Of a stretch of DNA of 64,000 nucleotides, positions 1 to 9,506 are shown one piece after another. This stretch comes from Geomicrobium sp. JCM 19039 (GTDB lineage: Bacteria > Bacillota > Bacilli > Bacillales > Marinococcaceae), in assembly GCF_000698145.1 (NCBI RefSeq), contig NZ_BAXB01000018.1, positions 1 to 64,000 of the forward strand, given 5' to 3'. Under the pieces are notes generated by a model. It made no database searches, was not told the origin of the DNA, and saw nothing but the letters and a program-made list of their open reading frames with translations. The position numbers were made by a program, and so were the translations under genes. Position 1 is the first letter of the stretch. Each line of letters begins with the position of its first letter.

Positions 1-700
1 CCGTGCATTCTCTGCAAAACGCTCGATCTGGTTCCATAAACGCTTGTTTGGAAGCAGACGTCCATGGATTGGAAGCAGAATGAAGGAAAAAGGGCATCGA
101 TGGGGGATTCTGTTTCCAATCCAAGCGCTTTGGAAGCAAAACACGCGATCACAGGGAAATTGAATGTTCATCCATGCGAATCCCCTCGTAACACGCTTAC
201 GATGGGATTTGGCATTGAATCGCGGGGGAAGATCGTCCAAATCCCCCCGTAGCCCACGCACCGAGGCCGGGCGCGGTGCGAAACTTGCCCATAGCTCTCC
301 TACGGGAAGGTTTGTCTTCTGTGCCGCGTTTCGTTGGTGCAAATCAACCCATAGATACTGGAAATCGCCTCATTGATGAATGTATGGTTTGATTTTAGCC
401 AAACCAGCTTTCCAATCTCAGAAAATCCCACTATACCCTAGAGTCGCTCACGCATAAAAGCTTGTGTGATGCTTTCAATAAGCTCATCCTCCCTTAAGAC
501 CCCATATACATGATTACCCGTTGTTGAGCGATGATTCCAACTAGTCAAACCGGACATCCCACTATACAACTGTCCCAGGCCTTATCATTCCTTCATTCAT
601 TTTCAAATCTGCAGATATACACTACCTTTCTTCTACACGTACTTGTCTTGCATTAGTATCAATGTACTGCCAAATGAGAAGGCACACTCGCTGGGCCAAT
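1..700. other. Intergenic region with hairpin repeats, no gene seen
   Basis: I see no convincing gene here; the short open frames have no ribosome-binding site or recognisable motif. Two structures stand out: a 116-bp repeat at 28-143 that recurs at 42207-42322, and a 9-bp perfect inverted repeat GGGATTTGG/CCAAATCCC at 204-212 and 237-245. The latter resembles a hairpin at 15352-15394. Confidence 0.6.
28..143. repeat. Diverged intergenic hairpin repeat, copy A
   Basis: This 116-bp segment aligns over its full length without gaps to 42207-42322. Its core is an inverted repeat with arms 66-81 (GGATTGGAAGCAGAAT) and 107-122 (ATTCTGTTTCCAATCC): 16 positions, 15 Watson-Crick and one G-T. Outer TTGGAA/TTCCA boxes flank the core. 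The arms stay paired in both copies while the loop sequence differs, as expected for a selected structure or a mobile palindromic repeat. I do not recognise the family. Confidence 0.65.
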
Positions 701-711
701 ATCATAGAGTA
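683..711 (+). promoter_or_regulatory. Sigma-K-like promoter of the collagen-like spore gene
   Basis: CATAGAGTA at 703-711 fits the late mother-cell sigma-K -10 consensus CATAnnnTA. CACA at 683-686, 16 bases upstream, fits the short AC-centred -35. It lies about 40 bp before the ribosome-binding site of the collagen-like gene, which suits an outer spore-layer protein. The assignment rests on motif match alone. Confidence 0.5.
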
Positions 712-751
712 TGGGTAGGTGTAGGAATGTGAGATAAAGGGAGTGAATGCT

Positions 752-1882
752 ATGGGTAAAGATGCTGAATATAATCACTCGTATCGACCTGCGAATGTTG
801 GTTGTTACTGCGGGTCACGTCAAAAGCATCATTTAGGCGATAACCGAAAATGTTGGTGTGAGTACACGATTGAAATTGAAAATAATCTGATCAATGATAT
901 TACAGGCCTAGATATTCAGGTGTACGACCCAGCTAGAGCCAATGATTATTTGATTGGTCAGCTAATAAGCTATAACGGTAGATTATATCGAGTTATTATT
1001 AATAATCCTGGAGGAAATCCTGATGAAGTGCCGGGTGGTTATGAAATACTTGTCGATGGAGGAGGGGCAACTGGCGCTACGGGAGCAACTGGTCCTCCAG
1101 GAACAGGGACAACAGGACCTACGGGTATTGGCGTAACGGGACCGACCGGCGCTAGCGGACCAACTGGACCAACCGGACCAGGGGTTGGAGCAACCGGGCC
1201 AACCGGACCAACAGGTGCTCCCGGGGAAATTGGTCCTCAAGGACCAGTAGGTGACCCAGGCCCAGAAGGACCACCAGGTGATCCAGGACCAGAAGGCCCG
1301 CAAGGAGAAATTGGTCCAGAAGGACCCCAGGGTGAATTAGGACCAGAGGGGTCTCAAGGAGAGATCGGTCCAGAGGGACCCCAAGGGGAAATTGGTCCAG
1401 AAGGACCACCGGGTGACCCAGGCCCAGAAGGACCACCCGGACCAACAGGTCCAGGCGGGGGGTCAAGCATTAATAACGCCTACGGGGCGTCAATAAACGG
1501 GCAAGTTATTACATTATCTAGTGGCGTTGGAACAATTGTAGAAGTACCAGATGAGCAACTATTTAGCGCAGACTTACCGATGACAGCAGACTCTGTAACG
1601 GTTAACACACCAGGTAGATATCGTGTTTCCTATGCGATGAAGTTATTAACGTCGCGAGCAGTGTCAACGAGAATTCTCGTGAATGGTGTACCTGTACCTG
1701 CATCTATATTAAATGGTAATGAAACGGGCTCATATGTAGATTATGTTAATGAGGTTTCTCTTGATCTTGGGGCGGGAGATGTTGTTCAACTAGCTGTTAC
1801 CGGTCCAGATGGTTCTACTTTAACGTTAGATCCAAATAACGCCGGTGCTACGCTTCAAGTCATTGGCTTAGATGTAACGTAA
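752..1882 (+). CDS. Collagen-like exosporium/spore surface protein (BclA-type)
   Basis: The N-terminal region (about 110 residues) has three cysteines in CYCGS and CWCEY contexts. It is followed by about 120 residues of Gly-X-Y triplets ([10 protein letters not shown], then GPTGPTGP, then [20 protein letters not shown]) and a globular C-terminal domain of about 130 residues resembling the TNF-like trimerising domain of BclA. Such proteins form trimeric filaments on the outer spore surface, and threonine-rich triplets are typical O-glycosylation sites. The ATG at 752 is chosen over the in-frame GTG at 743 because AAGGGAG at 737-743 sits 8 bases before it. A sigma-K-like promoter lies upstream and a terminator downstream. 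The triplet tract is itself a repeat, so its length may be misassembled. Confidence 0.85.
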   Translation: MGKDAEYNHSYRPANVGCYCGSRQKHHLGDNRKCWCEYTIEIENNLINDITGLDIQVYDPARANDYLIGQLISYNGRLYRVIINNPGGNPDEVPGGYEILVDGGGATGATGATGPPGTGTTGPTGIGVTGPTGASGPTGPTGPGVGATGPTGPTGAPGEIGPQGPVGDPGPEGPPGDPGPEGPQGEIGPEGPQGELGPEGSQGEIGPEGPQGEIGPEGPPGDPGPEGPPGPTGPGGGSSINNAYGASINGQVITLSSGVGTIVEVPDEQLFSADLPMTADSVTVNTPGRYRVSYAMKLLTSRAVSTRILVNGVPVPASILNGNETGSYVDYVNEVSLDLGAGDVVQLAVTGPDGSTLTLDPNNAGATLQVIGLDVT

Positions 1883-1905
1883 GCTTTTTGAATTGTAGAT
1901 AATAC

Positions 1906-1940
1906 AGATGTGCCGTTTAGGTGCATCTTCTTTTTATTTT
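1906..1940 (+). terminator. Terminator after the collagen-like gene
   Basis: Nine-bp stem AGATGTGCC/GGTGCATCT including two G-T pairs, with a 5-nt loop, followed by a T-rich tail. Confidence 0.65.
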
Positions 1941-2044
1941 CAAAGTGGAATGAATACGAAGAAGCTCACTATGATGATTTCTTGTGCGCTACGTGTAGGA
2001 TTTGTTATTATTAAAGAAATTTTCTTAATAAGGAGAGGGTATAT

Positions 2045-3818
2045 ATTCAACTTCAAGAACGAATTCACAACTATTTATCTGTGCCATCAGTATCGTCACC
2101 TGTAGCTGTTAAAGACGGCATTCTATTCATTAGTGATGAAAGTGGTCTTCCGCAATTGTGGAAGTATGACTCATTAGAGAAAACGTACGCTCATTCTCTT
2201 GATACAGAAGACCGGATTCAATTTCTAGAAAAATTTCCTGAATCTGATGACTTAATTATCGGTATGGATATTCAAGGAAATGAACGTCAGCAACTATACC
2301 ATGTGTCTGAGAATAAAGAAATAACCCGCCTCACGAAAGTGGATGATGCTATACACGTGTTCGGTGGTATTTCGAGTGATGGTCATCACGTCGCTTGGGT
2401 AAGTAATGAACGAGACGCTCGTTTTTATGATGTTTATACGATGAATATGAATACGAAACAACTTACTCGCGTTCTTGAAACTGATGGTACATTTCGAGTG
2501 TTAGGTTGGCGTCCGTCAGGGGATGAGCTCGTCATCCAAGAAGTATATACGAATTTGTACAACCGACTTGGGTTTCTCAACATACATACGAAGGACATTC
2601 GCTGGCTTCTTGACACTGATACAAACTCTTCGTACCATTCTCCTAAGTTTTCAAGTGATGGACAGGTCATTTACGTCTTGAGTAATTACGGGCGCGAGAC
2701 GACTGGACTTGCACAAATGGACTTGGAAACGATGAAGTTAACTTGGTTGGACGAGCCAGATTGGGATATTGAAAATCTTACGATAAATCCAGACAAGTCA
2801 AAACTTGCATACACGACGAATGAAGGCGGGATTGATAAAGGGTGGATCCTGAATATTCATAGTGGTCACCGCGTATCGTTTGAGCTAGGTTTTGGCACGT
2901 TGACGGACCTCGGGTGGAATAAATCAAATGAGATTCATCTTATTTATAATGCACCAACACAACCGGCAGATGTATACGTACACTACATCGATACGGGGGT
3001 GAGTGAGCGTCTCTATTGCACTCCTACAACATCTGAATTTGAAGCTCAACTCATTGAACCTGAAGTTTATACCGTTCGCTCTTTTGACGGTCGGTCCATT
3101 CCATCGTTTCTGTATAAACCAAAAGAGTATAACAAAAATACTCCTGTTGCGTTTTGGGTTCATGGGGTCCTGAAGGCCAAACGAAGGCGACGTACCACCC
3201 GTTATTCAGTCACTCACATCTCTTGGATATGCCGTATGTGCACCAAATGTGCGGGGGAGTAAAGGATATGGAAAGACATATATTCATTTAGATGATGTGC
3301 GGAAGCGAATGGATTCGGTTAAGGACCTTATTGAAATTGCAGAAGCTTTAAAAGCAGAACCGTATGTGGATGAGAAGAAAGTAGCGGTCATTGGCAGAAG
3401 TTATGGTGGATTTATGGTGTTAGCTGCAGTGACCCATTATCCGCACATATTTACCGCAGGAATAGATCTCGTTGGCATTTCCAGCTTCCGAACATTCCTT
3501 GAAAATACAGGTCCGTGGAGAAGGAAGTTGCGAGAAAGCGAATACGGTACGATCGAAGCGGATGGAGAGTTCTTTGACGAGATTGATCCGATTCATCATT
3601 CCGAAAGAATCACCGCCCCATTGATGGTGTCACATGGAGCGAATGACCCGAGAGTTCCTATAGCAGAAACCGAACAGATAATCGAGGAGTTACGTGCAAG
3701 AAATCATCCCGTAGAATACATTCGATTTGAAGATGAAGGTCACGGCATTGTGAAAATCGAAAATCAAATTACAGCATATACAGCTATGGCCCAGTTTTTA
3801 GAAAAAATTTATAACTAA
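2045..3818 (+). CDS. S9 family prolyl oligopeptidase-like serine peptidase (frame broken twice)
   Basis: The N-terminal part is a beta-propeller (repeated blades such as WRPSGDELVI and PKFSSDGQVIYVLS). The C-terminal part is the alpha/beta-hydrolase peptidase: nucleophile elbow GRSYGG, acid in GANDPRVP, histidine in DEGHG. The reading frame changes near 3164, where conserved WVHGGPEGQ needs one more G in the GGGG run, and near 3203. Restoring one base at each gives a continuous protein. No ATG/GTG/TTG lies well placed at the N-terminus; ATT at 2045, 9 bases after AAGGAG (2030-2035), extends the frame to QLQERIHNYLSVPS. The first standard start is GTG at 2081. ATT may be real or a miscalled ATG. 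Cytoplasmic, since no signal peptide is visible. Confidence 0.85.
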
Positions 3819-3888
3819 AAGTCTGGAATTAACGTAGGAACCTATAAAAAAATAAGTGTTGATTTGTAAATTGTGATGTAGTACATTA

Positions 3889-3908
3889 TAAACTGATCGG
3901 TCAGTTTA
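3889..3908. promoter_or_regulatory. TetR operator upstream of the regulator gene
   Basis: TAAACTGA-TCGG-TCAGTTTA is a 20-bp near-perfect palindrome located 33 bp before the TetR start codon. A related box (TAAACCGAACGGTCAGTTAA, 4681-4700) precedes the exporter gene downstream, so the regulator probably represses both itself and the exporter. Confidence 0.7.
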
Positions 3909-3941
3909 GTAAATGGTGTTTTATGAAGGAGATCACTGATT

Positions 3942-4538
3942 ATGGCACGGCCAGCAGGACAAGGAGAACAGACAAAAAGACATATTGCAGAAAAAGCAAA
4001 GCAGATCTTTGAGCGAAAAGGGTATGCAGCAACGTCCATGGAAGACATACGCGAGTATTCCCAAATTAGTAAGGGCAGTATTTATTATCATTTTACGAGT
4101 AAAGAAGAATTGTTTTTGTATGCGGTCGAAAAAGCCTCAGAGTCGTGGAGAGAGGAGTGGGAGAAACAAGCTGAACAACTTGCGACAGCAAGAGAGAAAT
4201 TATACCTTCTTGCTCGGTTTTACGCTTCTGACATGCAGAATCCCATTTCAAAAATTGTACCGGAATATATGGGTACCCACAATATTGAAGAGATGGTGCA
4301 AGAAAAAATGCTTCACCTTGTACAACCAGAGTATGATGTATTTCTTCATATCGTAGAAGAAGGGGTGCGCTGCAATGAGTTCGTTAGTGACATAAGCTCG
4401 GAAGATTTAGCGTATATTCTTTACAGTACTCTCTCTGGGATTAGCATTACCCAGTTTTTAGGGTACGAAGAGAAGAAATTTTATCAACTCTACGAGCACG
4501 CTATTGATGTTTTTCTAAATGGTGTTACAAAAGAATAA
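3942..4538 (+). CDS. TetR/AcrR family transcriptional regulator
   Basis: A 198-residue protein with an N-terminal TetR helix-turn-helix (IAEKAKQIFERKGYAATSMEDI, then SKGSIYYHFTSKEELF) and a helical ligand-binding domain. ATG at 3942 follows GAAGGAG. The gene is flanked by two matching palindromes, one in its own promoter and one before the small multidrug export gene 180 bp downstream on the same strand, which points to autoregulation and control of that exporter. The ligand is unknown. Confidence 0.9.
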   Translation: MARPAGQGEQTKRHIAEKAKQIFERKGYAATSMEDIREYSQISKGSIYYHFTSKEELFLYAVEKASESWREEWEKQAEQLATAREKLYLLARFYASDMQNPISKIVPEYMGTHNIEEMVQEKMLHLVQPEYDVFLHIVEEGVRCNEFVSDISSEDLAYILYSTLSGISITQFLGYEEKKFYQLYEHAIDVFLNGVTKE

Positions 4539-4680
4539 ATGATGAAGATCTACTTTCCCTACACATGAATATACAAGCTGAGACGGACTAGGTAGATATA
4601 AATCCTTTCAGAGTCCTCAAATTTGGGAGTTACAAAACAAGTCTGCCCGTTTTTCGGGTGGATATTTATTTACGATTAAT

Positions 4681-4700
4681 TAAACCGAACGGTCAGTTAA
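4681..4700. promoter_or_regulatory. TetR operator upstream of the exporter gene
   Basis: TAAACCGAACGGTCAGTTAA shares the CGGTCAGTT half-site with the operator at 3889-3908 and ends 20 bp before the exporter start codon, where bound repressor would block the promoter or initiation. Confidence 0.65.
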
Positions 4701-4720
4701 ATTAGGAAAGGAGGATATGT

Positions 4721-5218
4721 ATGTCCCCGATTCTACTGTATGTTCTCGTTTTTCTTATATCCGCTACTCCATTTTTAGAATCAACACTTATTATTCCAAT
4801 TGCCATTATTGCCGGACTTAATGTATGGACGGTTACTATTGTGGGTATTGGTGGGAATTTGCTTACATTTCTTATTGCAGTTGTGCTTGCTGAACGAATC
4901 GTTCAATGGAAGAATAAGCGAAGCAAAACAACAAAAAAAAGAAACGGAAATAAAATTAACAAAGCTAAAGAGCTATGGCGGCGCTACGGATTACCTGGTT
5001 TAGCGATTATCCATCCAGTGACGATCGGAAGTAGTCATGCGACTGCGCTTATTGCGCTCTCTCTCGGAGCGTCAAAAAAAGCGACGATAGTATGGGTAGG
5101 GGGGAGCGTAACGATTTGGGCAGTACTCTTTGCGATACTGTCGTTTATTGGCGCTGATTTTATCTACGTGCATCTAGATACGAACGGGTTTCTAAATCAG
5201 TGGTTCGACCTACCTTAA
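4721..5218 (+). CDS. Small multidrug export (COG2426/Sm_multidrug_ex) membrane protein
   Basis: A 165-residue integral membrane protein with about four hydrophobic segments. Features of the Sm_multidrug_ex family are present: ISATPFLESTLIIPIAIIAGL near the N-terminus, a Lys/Arg-rich cytoplasmic loop (about residues 65-85), and a second hydrophobic half starting RRYGLPGLAIIHPVTIGSS. ATG at 4721 follows GGAAAGGAGG. The TetR-type operator in its promoter suggests inducible expression. Transport function is inferred from family and context, and the substrate is unknown. Confidence 0.75.
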   Translation: MSPILLYVLVFLISATPFLESTLIIPIAIIAGLNVWTVTIVGIGGNLLTFLIAVVLAERIVQWKNKRSKTTKKRNGNKINKAKELWRRYGLPGLAIIHPVTIGSSHATALIALSLGASKKATIVWVGGSVTIWAVLFAILSFIGADFIYVHLDTNGFLNQWFDLP

Positions 5219-5234
5219 ATTAAGAGGAATGTTG

Positions 5235-5270
5235 AGGCACAAGAAAGTATCCAAACTTCTTGTGCCTTTT
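5235..5270 (+). terminator. Rho-independent terminator of the TetR/exporter unit
   Basis: AGGCACAAGAA and TCTTGTGCCT form a long stem around a short loop, followed by TTTT. Confidence 0.8.
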
Positions 5271-5536
5271 GCGGCCTATAGAATGAAACTGTTCCACGAC
5301 CGAAATCACCCTCTTCGTACATGGACTACTGCTCTTCATTAAGATCTTTGCAATACTATATGTGAAAGTAGTCGCAGGAAAATCACAAAAACTATGAAAA
5401 AATACCAAAAGTTGCTAGAATACGTCAAAGAATTTTTTAAGATTGTTGTTTAGAATGAGAAATCTGTCATAATAAGAAAGGATTAGTCTTGTCATTTTGA
5501 CTCGGATCAGAGAAGTGGTTAATAGGAGGAAGAAGA

Positions 5537-6214
5537 ATGATACATAGCGTGAAATTTTTGCACGGTCTTTTTAATACGAAGGCTCATTTCTCAACATTAA
5601 AAGAATCTGAAGCGACGAAAGGTCTGGCTTGGCGATTGACTGTCGGCGCTCTTATTATAGGACTCATTACAGTCTTGAGCCAATTCGCAGTACGAGACGA
5701 TATGATGCAAGTCTATCAATCGATGCCTGGAGTTGGCGAGGCAGAAGCATCGGCAGTTGTCTCAATTATGATGGCTTTAGGTGGTGTGTTTGCCGTAGGC
5801 GCGAGCATCGTTGCCATTCTCGCCATTGCCCTCGTTTTTTGGCTCTTTTTTCGTGAAGTTGGTTTTAAGCGACTATTTATCATATTCTCATATTTTATTC
5901 CGATTTACATAATTGTAATGCTCGTTGACTTGCCTTATTACTTTTTGTTTGGAATGGAGCACCTGTACTCTGTGACCGGTCTTGGATATGTGGCGGCTTT
6001 ACTTTTTGAAGACTCGTTTTTTACGCATTTCTTCGCACAGTTTAGTCTGCTCGTCGTTTGGTGTTTCATCGTTCAGCTGTTTGCTCTTCGCGTCGTTTCT
6101 ACGAAGAGTACACGATATATTGTCATCACATCAACCGTCTTTTATCTATTATTAATGGTAATTTTAGCAGCAGTTATGTACATGTCGATGTTGCAAGCGC
6201 AAGGGGTGCAATAG
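5537..6214 (+). CDS. yknW: YIP1 family membrane protein (YknW-like)
   Basis: A 225-residue protein with about five hydrophobic segments (for example AWRLTVGALIIGLITVLSQF and FIIFSYFIPIYIIVMLVDLP), as in the Yip1 fold. It is the first gene of a four-gene run Yip1 - HlyD-like adaptor - ABC ATPase - MacB-like permease with one-base or overlapping junctions. This is the order of B. subtilis yknWXYZ, which protects against the SdpC toxin. SD AGGAGG precedes the ATG. The symbol is assigned mainly by synteny. Confidence 0.75.
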   Translation: MIHSVKFLHGLFNTKAHFSTLKESEATKGLAWRLTVGALIIGLITVLSQFAVRDDMMQVYQSMPGVGEAEASAVVSIMMALGGVFAVGASIVAILAIALVFWLFFREVGFKRLFIIFSYFIPIYIIVMLVDLPYYFLFGMEHLYSVTGLGYVAALLFEDSFFTHFFAQFSLLVVWCFIVQLFALRVVSTKSTRYIVITSTVFYLLLMVILAAVMYMSMLQAQGVQ

Positions 6215-6215
6215 T

Positions 6216-7412
6216 ATGAAGAAGCGAATTGGAATACTTATTGGTGTTATTTTACTTGCCGGACTTATTGTTGGTAATTCATATATTTTAAACGAAGGGC
6301 TCATTAGTGATGATCCAGTTGTGGTGGACACAGTCACGGCAACGGAAGAAACTCTTTATGAATCAATCATTGCCAACGGCATTGTGGAACCGCTCGAGAA
6401 CCAGTCGTATTATGAAGAGGCCCAACACGGGACACTGACGGACATTCATGTGGAAGTCGGCGATCAGGTTCAAGAAGGGGATTTGCTCATGACGTACGAA
6501 GATGAGGAAATGGCTCGTCAAATTGTGACGATGCGCAACAGCTTGGATCGTTTGATGCTTGAAATTGAGCAGTATGATGATCGCATCTCCTCCGTTGAGA
6601 CAGATATTGCTAACGAACGAAATCAAGCAAATGATGAAGATGAAGAAGACCCATTTAATCAAAGTGATCAGTTGATTAGCCAATTGCAGTCTGAAAGAGA
6701 TAATTTAGAATTTCAACGCAGGACAACGAACCTTCAATACAGTGAGCAGCAAGAAGAGCTGGAGTATTATGAAGGCGAAGAGTTCCACGAAGTGTACAGT
6801 GACGTGCCCGGAACGGTAACGAAACGAATTTCACCTGATATGGCTGCGGAAGGGGAATCATTAATTCACATCCAATCAGAGGATCAGTGGACAATTCAAG
6901 GAACCGTCACCGAATATGATCTCGTTCAGTTAACGGAAGGTATGGAAGTTGAGGTAGAACCGAATGTGATGCCAGGCGATCGGTTTAGTGGAACTCTTAC
7001 AGAGTTAGGCACATCACCTGCGAGTGAGGATGATCCATTGCTTATTGAAGAAGCAAACGTGACCTCATATCCATACGAGATTCTTCTTGAAGAAGGTTCA
7101 GAGGAATTGCTCCACGGCTTCCACGTGAACGCGTACTTTGAAATTGAAGCGGAATCAGACGCAGTATTATTACCTGAACATGTCATTGAGTTAGAAGTGG
7201 ATCCGTTCACACAAGAAGAAATGCAGTATGTATACGTCATTGTCGATGGATTGGCGATGCAACGTCTTGTAGAAACCGGTGTAACGAGTGAACAAGGTAC
7301 ACAAATGATCTCGGGAGTGACACCAGGAGATTCAGTGATTGATCCTTCAAATCTTGAGATGATTTATGAAGGAATGGAGGTCATTTTGGATGATTCACCT
7401 GAAGAATCTTGA
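6216..7412 (+). CDS. yknX: HlyD/MacA-type efflux adaptor protein (YknX-like)
   Basis: A 398-residue membrane-anchored adaptor: one N-terminal transmembrane helix (IGILIGVILLAGLIVGNSYI), a lipoyl-like half (GTLTDIHVEVGDQVQEGDLL), a coiled-coil hairpin (about residues 100-190, with an acidic insert NDEDEEDPFNQ), the returning half (YSDVPGTVTKRI) and beta-barrel domains. It connects the ABC permease encoded downstream to extracytoplasmic substrates. It begins one base after yknW ends and overlaps the ATPase gene, so the four are translationally linked. Confidence 0.85.
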   Translation: MKKRIGILIGVILLAGLIVGNSYILNEGLISDDPVVVDTVTATEETLYESIIANGIVEPLENQSYYEEAQHGTLTDIHVEVGDQVQEGDLLMTYEDEEMARQIVTMRNSLDRLMLEIEQYDDRISSVETDIANERNQANDEDEEDPFNQSDQLISQLQSERDNLEFQRRTTNLQYSEQQEELEYYEGEEFHEVYSDVPGTVTKRISPDMAAEGESLIHIQSEDQWTIQGTVTEYDLVQLTEGMEVEVEPNVMPGDRFSGTLTELGTSPASEDDPLLIEEANVTSYPYEILLEEGSEELLHGFHVNAYFEIEAESDAVLLPEHVIELEVDPFTQEEMQYVYVIVDGLAMQRLVETGVTSEQGTQMISGVTPGDSVIDPSNLEMIYEGMEVILDDSPEES

Positions 7413-8079
7413 CAAAACATATAAAAATGGCGACCAGGTTCTTCATGTGCTAAAAGACATTGAACTTCTGATTGAAGAAAATGAGTTCGTTGCCGTCATG
7501 GGTCCTTCAGGGTCTGGTAAATCCACACTTATGAACATGATTGGTTGTTTGGATCAACCTTCGTCCGGTTCTTATTATTTGTCGGGTACAGATATTGCTG
7601 GGCAACCGCAAAAGACACTCGCAGACATTCGTAACAAAAATATTGGATTTGTGTTTCAACAGTTTCACCTTCTTCCTAGAATTAGTGCACTTAACAATGT
7701 GGAACTGCCACTCATCTATGCAGGTGTAAAAAAGAAAGAACGTCAAGAACGGGCAAAAGAAGCACTTGTGAAAGTAGGGTTAGAAGAGCGGGTATCCCAT
7801 TTACCGAATCAGCTTTCCGGTGGTCAGAAACAACGTGTAGCGATTGCCCGGGCATTAGTGAATCGCCCGAGTCTCATCCTTGCCGATGAGCCAACGGGTG
7901 CTCTCGACACGAAGTCTGGAGAGCAGATTATGGGGCTATTTGACACGTTGCATGAAGAAGGCGCCACACTTGTCGTCGTCACACACGAACAAGAAGTTGC
8001 GGACTATGCGAGACGGATTGTGACGTTTAGAGATGGAGAAATTATCGAAGATCGGAGGCGAGACCGTGTCGTTCTTTGA
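7390..8079 (+). CDS. yknY: ABC transporter ATP-binding protein, MacB/LolD type (YknY-like)
   Basis: A 229-residue ATPase with Walker A GPSGSGKST, Q-loop, signature LSGGQKQRVAIARAL, Walker B LILADEPTGALD and a switch histidine (VVVTHE). The ATG at 7390 follows GGAGGT and overlaps the adaptor gene by 23 bp, so an in-frame ATG further upstream at 7366 is rejected. It powers the permease encoded next. Confidence 0.93.
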   Translation: MIHLKNLDKTYKNGDQVLHVLKDIELLIEENEFVAVMGPSGSGKSTLMNMIGCLDQPSSGSYYLSGTDIAGQPQKTLADIRNKNIGFVFQQFHLLPRISALNNVELPLIYAGVKKKERQERAKEALVKVGLEERVSHLPNQLSGGQKQRVAIARALVNRPSLILADEPTGALDTKSGEQIMGLFDTLHEEGATLVVVTHEQEVADYARRIVTFRDGEIIEDRRRDRVVL

Positions 8080-9264
8080 TAGTTTTAAGATGGCGTTACG
8101 CTCTATTTGGAATCACCGGCTACGTTCCATGCTGACGATGCTCGGTATTATTATCGGTGTAGGCTCTGTTATCACGGTTGTAGCCATTGGTAAAGGTGGA
8201 GAAGCATTGCTAACCTCCCAATTTGCAGGTGGCGGAAACAATACGTTTGAAGTGTATTATATGCCTCCAGAAGAATCGTTAATGGATTATGATGCGTACA
8301 CAGAAGTTTCGTATTCTGAAGAAGACTTACGGGCCATTGAGTCGATGCCTGCAGTGGAGCAGGTGATTGCTTATGCACTAACGTCATCCAGCGTATACCG
8401 TCACCGAGAATCTTCTGGAGCACAACTGCTTGCCATTAACGAGAGTTACTATGAATTGAATGAGTTCATGGCAGAAAGCGGTCGACTTTTGAACGACCGC
8501 GATGTCGAGATGGGCCGGAGAGTTACGACAATTAGCCTGGACTTGCAGAAGAGTTGTTTTCATCTGAAGAAAATCCGATTGGTCAAACGGTAAATATCGA
8601 AAATATCCCTTTTGAAATTGTCGGGATTCATGATCGTGCGAACCAAAGTTTTTTTGAGTTTCAAGTCGATGAAGCACTGTTACCACAATCGGTCTGGCCA
8701 ATGCTCTATGGCACCGATCAAATGGACATGTTGAATGTGCAGGCAACGAGCGCAGATACGATTCAAAGTGCAGGAATCTCAGTTACGGGTTATTTAAATG
8801 AAACAACAGACCGTACGGGTCACTTTGAAGTCATTAACATGGAAGAGATCCAAGAAGGTATTTCACAGATCACCAACGTCACGACGACCATTATTGGTGG
8901 AGTAGCTGCTGTTTCGCTACTCGTTGGTGGTATCGGTGTTATGAATATCATGCTCGTTTCGGTTACAGAACGAACGAGGGAGATTGGTTTACGCAAGTCA
9001 TTAGGGGCAACGAGGGGTAACATTCTCCTCCAATTCCTTATTGAGTCGGTCACCTTAACGACAATCGGCGGTGTGATCGGCATTGCGCTAGGTGCCGGAA
9101 TTGCGAATACGGTATCCATTTTCGCTGATTGGCCGTTTCTCGTCTCTGTACCGGTCATGCTTATCGGTGTTGGTTTTTCAATGGTTGTGGGTGTGGTCTT
9201 CGGGTTACTTCCAGCCAATAAAGCAGCCAAACTTGATCCAATTGAAGCCCTTCGTTATGAATAA
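8066..9264 (+). CDS. yknZ: MacB/FtsX-type ABC transporter permease (YknZ-like; frame broken)
   Basis: Typical MacB layout: N-terminal helix RSMLTMLGIIIGVGSVITVV, an extracytoplasmic MacB_PCD domain, then three C-terminal helices with the conserved GIGVMNIMLVSVTERTREIG segment and LLPANKAAKLDPIEAL. The start is GTG at 8066 after GGAGG, overlapping the ATPase gene. The frame is lost near 8541: restoring one G gives DLAEELFSSEENPIGQ, the family's conserved motif. I read this as a sequencing undercall and not a pseudogene. Confidence 0.87.
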
Positions 9265-9342
9265 GATGCCCACTTAGAATTTCTCCATGCACGTAAGTTC
9301 TCTACGGTTTTTGGCTATACTAGCGGGCAAGGGGGAATGAAC

Positions 9343-9501
9343 ATGGCACAAGAAATATTATGTGAAGTAAACAACTGTGTCCATTGGGGCGAAGGGAACC
9401 ATTGCGAGGCCGACCGAATCTATGTTGTCTCAAATGCCGACAAGATTACGACCGAGCAAGAGGAAACCGATTGCCACACATTTTCACCTAAGATGCACTA
9501 G
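9343..9501 (+). CDS. DUF1540 domain micro-protein
   Basis: A 52-residue cysteine-rich protein whose sequence ILCEVNNCVHWGEGN-HCEADRIYV fits the DUF1540 pattern (Cys-x-V-x2-C ... N-x-C-x-A-x-x-I). Histidine and cysteine near the C-terminus (DCHTF) complete four cysteines, which suggests metal binding. ATG at 9343 follows a G-rich AGGGGGAA. A strong terminator comes directly after the stop. The molecular role of the family is not known to me. Confidence 0.85.
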   Translation: MAQEILCEVNNCVHWGEGNHCEADRIYVVSNADKITTEQEETDCHTFSPKMH

Positions 9502-9506
9502 ATGGG

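Noticed and set aside
983-1466. Two minus-strand open frames of about 105 codons inside the collagen-like gene
   Set aside because: They are shadows of the Gly-X-Y repeat (Trp/Ser- and Leu-rich artefacts of GC-rich triplets) with no ribosome-binding site.
1908-2105. 65-codon open frame before the S9 peptidase
   Set aside because: It overlaps the terminator and the S9 ribosome-binding site; no plausible start.
2081-3818. Reading the S9 fragments as two separate genes
   Set aside because: The fragments are complementary parts of one family and the second start (3249) lies inside a conserved motif (NVRGSKGYGK).
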